The position numbers and the translations under genes are program-made. Below are positions 7,045-8,257 of a DNA stretch of 8,257 nt, in pieces. The first letter of the stretch is position 1, and each line of letters opens with the position of its first letter. Source of the DNA: Flavobacteriaceae bacterium (GTDB lineage: Bacteria; Bacteroidota; Bacteroidia; Flavobacteriales; Flavobacteriaceae); the NCBI GenBank assembly GCA_013003145.1, contig JABDLH010000207.1, positions 1 through 8,257 of the forward strand, given 5' to 3'. The notes below the pieces were generated by a model, which ran no database searches, was not told the DNA's origin, and was given only the letters and a program-made list of their open reading frames with translations.

Positions 7045-7134
7045 CTACTTCAACGTAATCAGGAAATTAGAGATGTTCACCTGGCTGTCCAGGTCTAATT
7101 TCTTACGCAAACGGTAACGGTGGATCTCCACGCC
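7045..7134 (-). pseudogene. Out-of-frame C-terminal tail of the regulator (recognition helix and end)
   Basis: Frame-shifted by one base relative to the upstream coding sequence, 7134-7048 encodes GVEIHRYRLRKK, then LDLDSQVN and ISNFLITLK, with a TAG stop at 7045-7047. This is the expected second half of the LuxR-type HTH in SusR-like proteins, in which GVEIHRYRLRKK-type sequence follows the turn. Restoring one G to the GGG run at 7133-7135 (coding strand CGGGCGTGG to CGGGGCGTGG) joins it exactly to the upstream frame. Either a sequencing error or a recent inactivating deletion explains it; intact coding sense on both sides argues against long decay. Confidence 0.85.
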
Positions 7135-8257
7135 CGTATGGTTATTCCCATAAGCGGAGCTATCTCTTTTGTGCTGAGATTCATTTTAAGGTAGGCACAT
7201 AATTTGAGATCCTTGGGAGTCAGTTTAGGGTAACGTGACAGTAATAATTCAAAGAAATCATTATGCAGCTCTTTGAAATTAACTTCAAAACGCTGCCAAT
7301 CCTCGTCATCCTTAATTGCGCTATCCAGTTTTTTCATGTATGACCGATAGCGTTGCTGGTTCTCAAATTTACTCTTGTTCATGTACAGCAGGTTCTTGAG
7401 TTCCAGGATCAGTTTATTCTTTTTGGCCACATTCATTGTAGTACGAGCGAGCTCTTTTTGCTTGCTCTTAACTTCATCGGCCAACTTATCCTTTTCTTCC
7501 AGGGCCTTTAATTTTTCCTGTTCGCGCTGTAAGCGATCCTTAAGTAAGCGTTGTTTTCTTTCCAGCTTATTCCGGTTGTACTGCCTTACTGCAAAAATGA
7601 TCACCAGTAATATTGAGAAGTACAGAATATAACCCCACCAGGACAAGTACCAGGGGGGGCTGATTCTGAAATTTAATACGAGGGGTTCAGAAAACCTGTT
7701 TGCCATCCCGAGGGTACGCACCGATAAGCTGTAATCCCCATGACTAAGGTTCTGGAACGATATCATTCCATCGGTAACCTTTGATTGCTGCGCGGACGGA
7801 CCTTCCAGCTCATAAACATAGTCCGCCTTCAGGGTTCCGGGAGAAGAAACATGAAACTGGATTTCCCTTGAAGCATTATAAGACAGTTCCCAGCCTTTAT
7901 TCCCTATTGCCAACGCTTTTTCCCTGTCCGAGATGCCGTATAAAACCGGCGCGGGGACTGAATAGGATCCAAGCTGGGAGATCATTTTTTCCAGGTTGAG
8001 TTCTGCGAATCCGTCTGTGAGGGTGATCAAGTAGACCGAATCATTTTTCTTGACCATATTTTCAGCATCCGGCACCAGCCTTCTTACCAGGGGCCCGTAA
8101 TCCAAAAGTGTGGCTACGGTATTGAGATCGGTATAGGTGACTTTAGCCCCTTCCTCGTGATGGCTGAACCAATAGGCATCTTTCTCCTGGTACAACAAAC
8201 TATGACTGCTGTAATCTTTAAACTGTTCAAACCTTACGATCTTGCCGGATATAGGCT
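7095..8257 (-). CDS. SusR-like triple-tyrosine membrane regulator with LuxR-type HTH, 5'-partial and frameshifted at the C-terminus
   Basis: The frame is open to the right edge, so the true start is outside; 386 codons are visible. A TTG at 8196-8198 is not a credible start because coding continues above it (GKIVRFEQFKDYS). Numbering from the edge, the first half is the end of a periplasmic sensor, followed at about 125-200 by a Y_Y_Y-type beta domain (YVYELEG, GDYSLSVRTLG, LNFRISPPWY). One transmembrane helix follows (WWGYILYFSILLVIIFAV, about 206-223), then a charged coiled coil, then a LuxR/GerE-type helix-turn-helix beginning KLTPKDLKLCAYLKMNLSTKE and IAPLMGITIR. This is the plan of SusR, which has no kinase domain, senses oligosaccharide in the periplasm and activates the neighbouring PUL. 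After GITIR the reading frame gives AWRSTVTVCVRN and a stop at 7095-7097, unlike any HTH recognition helix. The expected sequence is in another frame, so the gene carries a mutation or the sequence an error. Confidence 0.88.
   Translation of the reverse strand, partial: PISGKIVRFEQFKDYSSHSLLYQEKDAYWFSHHEEGAKVTYTDLNTVATLLDYGPLVRRLVPDAENMVKKNDSVYLITLTDGFAELNLEKMISQLGSYSVPAPVLYGISDREKALAIGNKGWELSYNASREIQFHVSSPGTLKADYVYELEGPSAQQSKVTDGMISFQNLSHGDYSLSVRTLGMANRFSEPLVLNFRISPPWYLSWWGYILYFSILLVIIFAVRQYNRNKLERKQRLLKDRLQREQEKLKALEEKDKLADEVKSKQKELARTTMNVAKKNKLILELKNLLYMNKSKFENQQRYRSYMKKLDSAIKDDEDWQRFEVNFKELHNDFFELLLSRYPKLTPKDLKLCAYLKMNLSTKEIAPLMGITIRAWRSTVTVCVRN

Noticed and set aside
7131..7136. Phase variation by slippage as the cause of the regulator frameshift
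   Set aside because: The run is only three or four Gs long, too short for frequent slippage. A sequencing error or a single mutation is simpler.
8196..8198. TTG as start codon of the regulator
   Set aside because: The same frame stays open and protein-like up to the window edge, and a start here would remove most of the periplasmic sensor expected in this family.

Overview
The window looks like part of a polysaccharide utilization locus (PUL) from a member of the Bacteroidota, most likely a flavobacterium. The evidence is a SusC/SusD pair, lipoproteins with Cys lipoboxes in the SusD, LamG and enzyme positions, a SusR-like triple-tyrosine membrane regulator, and no clear Shine-Dalgarno sequences. 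Every real gene is on the minus strand, so the locus reads from right to left.

Layout in transcription order. At 8257-7095 is the C-terminal half of a SusR-like regulator: end of a periplasmic sensor, Y_Y_Y domain, one membrane helix, coiled coil and LuxR-type helix-turn-helix. Its last helix is thrown out of frame by an apparent one-base deletion at about 7133-7135, and the lost tail is readable to 7045. Positions 7044-6804 form a 241-base control region with four copies of one octamer, an 11-bp-period direct repeat, a LacI-like palindrome, a second short palindrome and a weak Bacteroidota-type promoter. Then come susC (6803-3801), susD (3789-2251), a lipoprotein with two duplicated LamG domains (2236-482) and the start of a lipoprotein enzyme of the glycoamylase-like/GH144 family (398-1, cut by the window edge). 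Spacings are 11, 14 and 83 bases, so these four are probably one operon. A hairpin lies in the 83-base gap.

How they probably work together (inference from family knowledge): the LamG lipoprotein and SusD capture a glycan at the cell surface, the GH144-like lipoprotein cuts it, SusC imports the oligosaccharides through the outer membrane with TonB energy, and the regulator senses a product in the periplasm and switches on the operon. The enzyme family suggests a beta-1,2-glucan (sophoro-oligosaccharide) substrate, but that rests on a 132-residue fragment.

I see no evidence of a wholly new type of system. The least ordinary parts are the repeat-dense control region, the broken reading frame of the regulator, and the tandem LamG protein in the SusE position. 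No stretch over 300 bases lacks a gene, and I found no RNA genes, mobile elements or CRISPR arrays.
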